Of a stretch of 6,745 nucleotides of DNA, positions 5,943 to 6,745 are shown in pieces. Below the pieces are notes generated by a model. The model ran no database searches. It was not told the DNA's origin and was given only the letters and a program-made list of their open reading frames with translations. The DNA is taken from NCBI GenBank assembly GCA_016764715.1, contig JAESRJ010000378.1, forward strand, positions 1 to 6,745, written 5' to 3'. The stretch is from Kordiimonadaceae bacterium. Its GTDB lineage: Bacteria > Pseudomonadota > Alphaproteobacteria > Sphingomonadales > Kordiimonadaceae. Numbering within the stretch: position 1 is the first letter of the stretch; every line of letters starts with the position of its first letter. The position numbers and the translations under genes are program-made.

Positions 5943-6019
5943 TGCTGTAACTAGTGCTCAGGAAGATTAATAACAAGGATGGCTGCAACAAGCCGTTCGT
6001 TTGATTGGAAGGTACGGTT

Positions 6020-6580
6020 ATGGCCGACGAAGTCGCCAACGATCCGGGTGTTCCTGCTGCATTCGATCCGAAAATGCTGGGCAAGGTGCAAACCGCTCAG
6101 GCTGAGCAGGAAACTGAAGCCGGACAAATGGTGCAATTTGTCTCGTTCCGGGTTGATGACAGCGAATATTGCATCGATATTATGGTGGTGCGGGAAATTC
6201 AGGGCTGGGTCAATGTGACCACGCTCCCGAACACGCCTGAGCATGTGCGCGGTGTTCTTAATCTGCGCGGTGTGATCGTGCCGATCTTTGATCTCAGATG
6301 CAGGTTCGGCGACGGCCTTACCGAAGCAACCGAGCTGCATGTGATGATCATAGTGGCCGTAGGCGACCGGATCATGGGCCTGCTGGTTGATGCCGTATCA
6401 GATATCCTGACAATGAATTCAGATGAAATTATGCCCGTGCCTGAAATTGAGACACGCGGTGACCAACGCTTCCTATCCGGCCTGATACCTGTGGGCGACC
6501 GCATGGTGGCCAAGCTGGAAATTGAGAAGCTGTTCGATATTGACGATCTAGTACACCAAGTGAGTAACGCTGCCGAGTGA
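6020..6580 (+). CDS. cheW: Chemotaxis coupling protein CheW
   Basis: This 186-residue soluble adaptor is expected to link chemoreceptor tips to the P5 domain of CheA. The CheW fold covers residues about 37-175, opening with MVQFVSFRVDDSEYCIDI and containing the family hallmark RGVLNLRGVIVPIFDLR (77-93) and GLLVDAVSDI. A polar N-terminal extension of about 36 residues makes it somewhat longer than E. coli CheW (167). I chose ATG 6020 because GGAAGG at 6007-6012 is correctly spaced for it; the alternative in-frame TTG at 6005, directly after a TGA at 6002, would add five residues and lies before that site. The gene follows cheA after 302 bp, so it may be separately transcribed, and it is 55 bp before the next start. 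There are no transmembrane segments or extra domains. Confidence 0.95.
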   Translation: MADEVANDPGVPAAFDPKMLGKVQTAQAEQETEAGQMVQFVSFRVDDSEYCIDIMVVREIQGWVNVTTLPNTPEHVRGVLNLRGVIVPIFDLRCRFGDGLTEATELHVMIIVAVGDRIMGLLVDAVSDILTMNSDEIMPVPEIETRGDQRFLSGLIPVGDRMVAKLEIEKLFDIDDLVHQVSNAAE

Positions 6581-6624
6581 ACCGGCGATAACCCTTTGTT
6601 TTCAATTTATTAGACGAAGCCTTT

Positions 6625-6630
6625 AGGAGG
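6625..6630 (+). promoter_or_regulatory. Strong Shine-Dalgarno for the gene at the window end
   Basis: AGGAGG, a full anti-16S match, ends five bases before ATG 6636. It is the strongest ribosome binding site in the window, much better than those of cheA and the STAS gene, which argues that the short truncated frame behind it is a real, well translated gene. Confidence 0.75.
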
Positions 6631-6635
6631 CAATC

Positions 6636-6745
6636 ATGGCGGATATTAGTGTATCAAATGTTGGTGGCAGCCAAACAACTCACGTTTGGGAAACAGCTAG
6701 CGGCAAAACCTGGATAACCTTTGCAGTGGCCTTTGCGGCCACTGT
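6636..6745 (+). CDS. N-terminus of an unidentified protein downstream of cheW, cut by the window end
   Basis: Only 36 complete codons are visible, starting MADISVSNVGGSQTTHVWET and becoming hydrophobic near the edge (TWITFAVAFAAT), possibly the beginning of a transmembrane helix after a cytoplasmic tail of about 26 residues. The AGGAGG at 6625-6630 and the position 55 bp after cheW support a real gene in the chemotaxis cluster. A methyl-accepting chemotaxis protein would fit such a start and this location, but no diagnostic sequence (HAMP or the signalling-tip region) is visible, so identity is open. It does not resemble the beginning of CheY, CheB or CheR that I would expect. Confidence 0.6.
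   Translation, partial: MADISVSNVGGSQTTHVWETASGKTWITFAVAFAAT

Larger units (their letters stand above)
5718..6019. other. 302-bp non-coding gap between cheA and cheW
   Basis: No gene is supported here; minus-strand frames of 71-79 codons cross the region and run into the cheA end without a ribosome binding site or recognisable sequence. The gap is A/T-rich at 5831-5926. It contains A-tracts starting at 5856, 5867 and 5878 (11-bp steps), two inverted repeats (5869-5891 and 5930-5942), and TATAAA at 5918-5923, which could be a -10 element but has no good -35 at 17 bp. A weak AT-rich stem (5717-5722 with 5728-5734), followed by TTTTT at 5742-5746, could act as a poor terminator after cheA. A promoter for cheW inside this gap is plausible but unproven. 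Confidence 0.7.

Noticed and set aside
5979..6218. 79-codon frame starting before and overlapping cheW
   Set aside because: It has no properly spaced ribosome binding site, runs out of frame through conserved CheW sequence, and has a composition typical of a shadow.

Overview
The window looks like a chromosomal segment of an alphaproteobacterium. The evidence is a near-perfect CtrA box (TTAA-N7-TTAAC at 1685-1700), a chemotaxis cluster that opens with a STAS-domain gene followed by cheY, cheA and cheW (an order reminiscent of rhizobial and Caulobacter che operons), and CheY and CheA sequences of the alphaproteobacterial type. I cannot place the organism below class. Every gene I can support is on the + strand.

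Layout. Positions 1-1490 hold the 3' part of a PYROXD2/phytoene-dehydrogenase-like FAD oxidoreductase; only about 40 N-terminal residues seem to be missing. A 283-bp gap follows, carrying the CtrA box about 73 bp before a small STAS-domain gene (1774-2076). That gene overlaps cheY (2076-2441) by one base in a TAATG junction. Next come 936 bp without a credible gene, then cheA (3378-5717), a 302-bp gap, cheW (6020-6580), and the first 36 codons of a further gene with a strong ribosome binding site (6636 to the window end). That last gene may encode a membrane protein.

How the genes work together. CheW couples chemoreceptors to the kinase CheA. CheA autophosphorylates on His53 and passes the phosphate to Asp53 of CheY, which acts on the flagellar motor. 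The STAS protein is probably an accessory factor of the same pathway, comparable in position to CheS of Sinorhizobium. The CtrA box suggests cell-cycle or motility-linked transcription of the whole set. The upstream oxidoreductase is probably unrelated.

The unusual part is the cheY-cheA gap, because these genes are normally almost contiguous. It contains four head-to-tail imperfect repeats of 91-93 bp (2487-2854), arranged as subtypes A-B-B-A. Within each, TGAGACA-like heptamers recur at exact 10-bp steps, in the outer copies forming a palindrome. Further downstream are several hairpin-capable inverted repeats and a 19-bp direct repeat shortly before cheA. Repeat lengths that are not all multiples of three argue against coding. 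I see no transposase, CRISPR array, tRNA or rRNA. This nested array is the best candidate for something undescribed: a protein-binding array, a repeat-type regulatory RNA, or a small intergenic repeat family.
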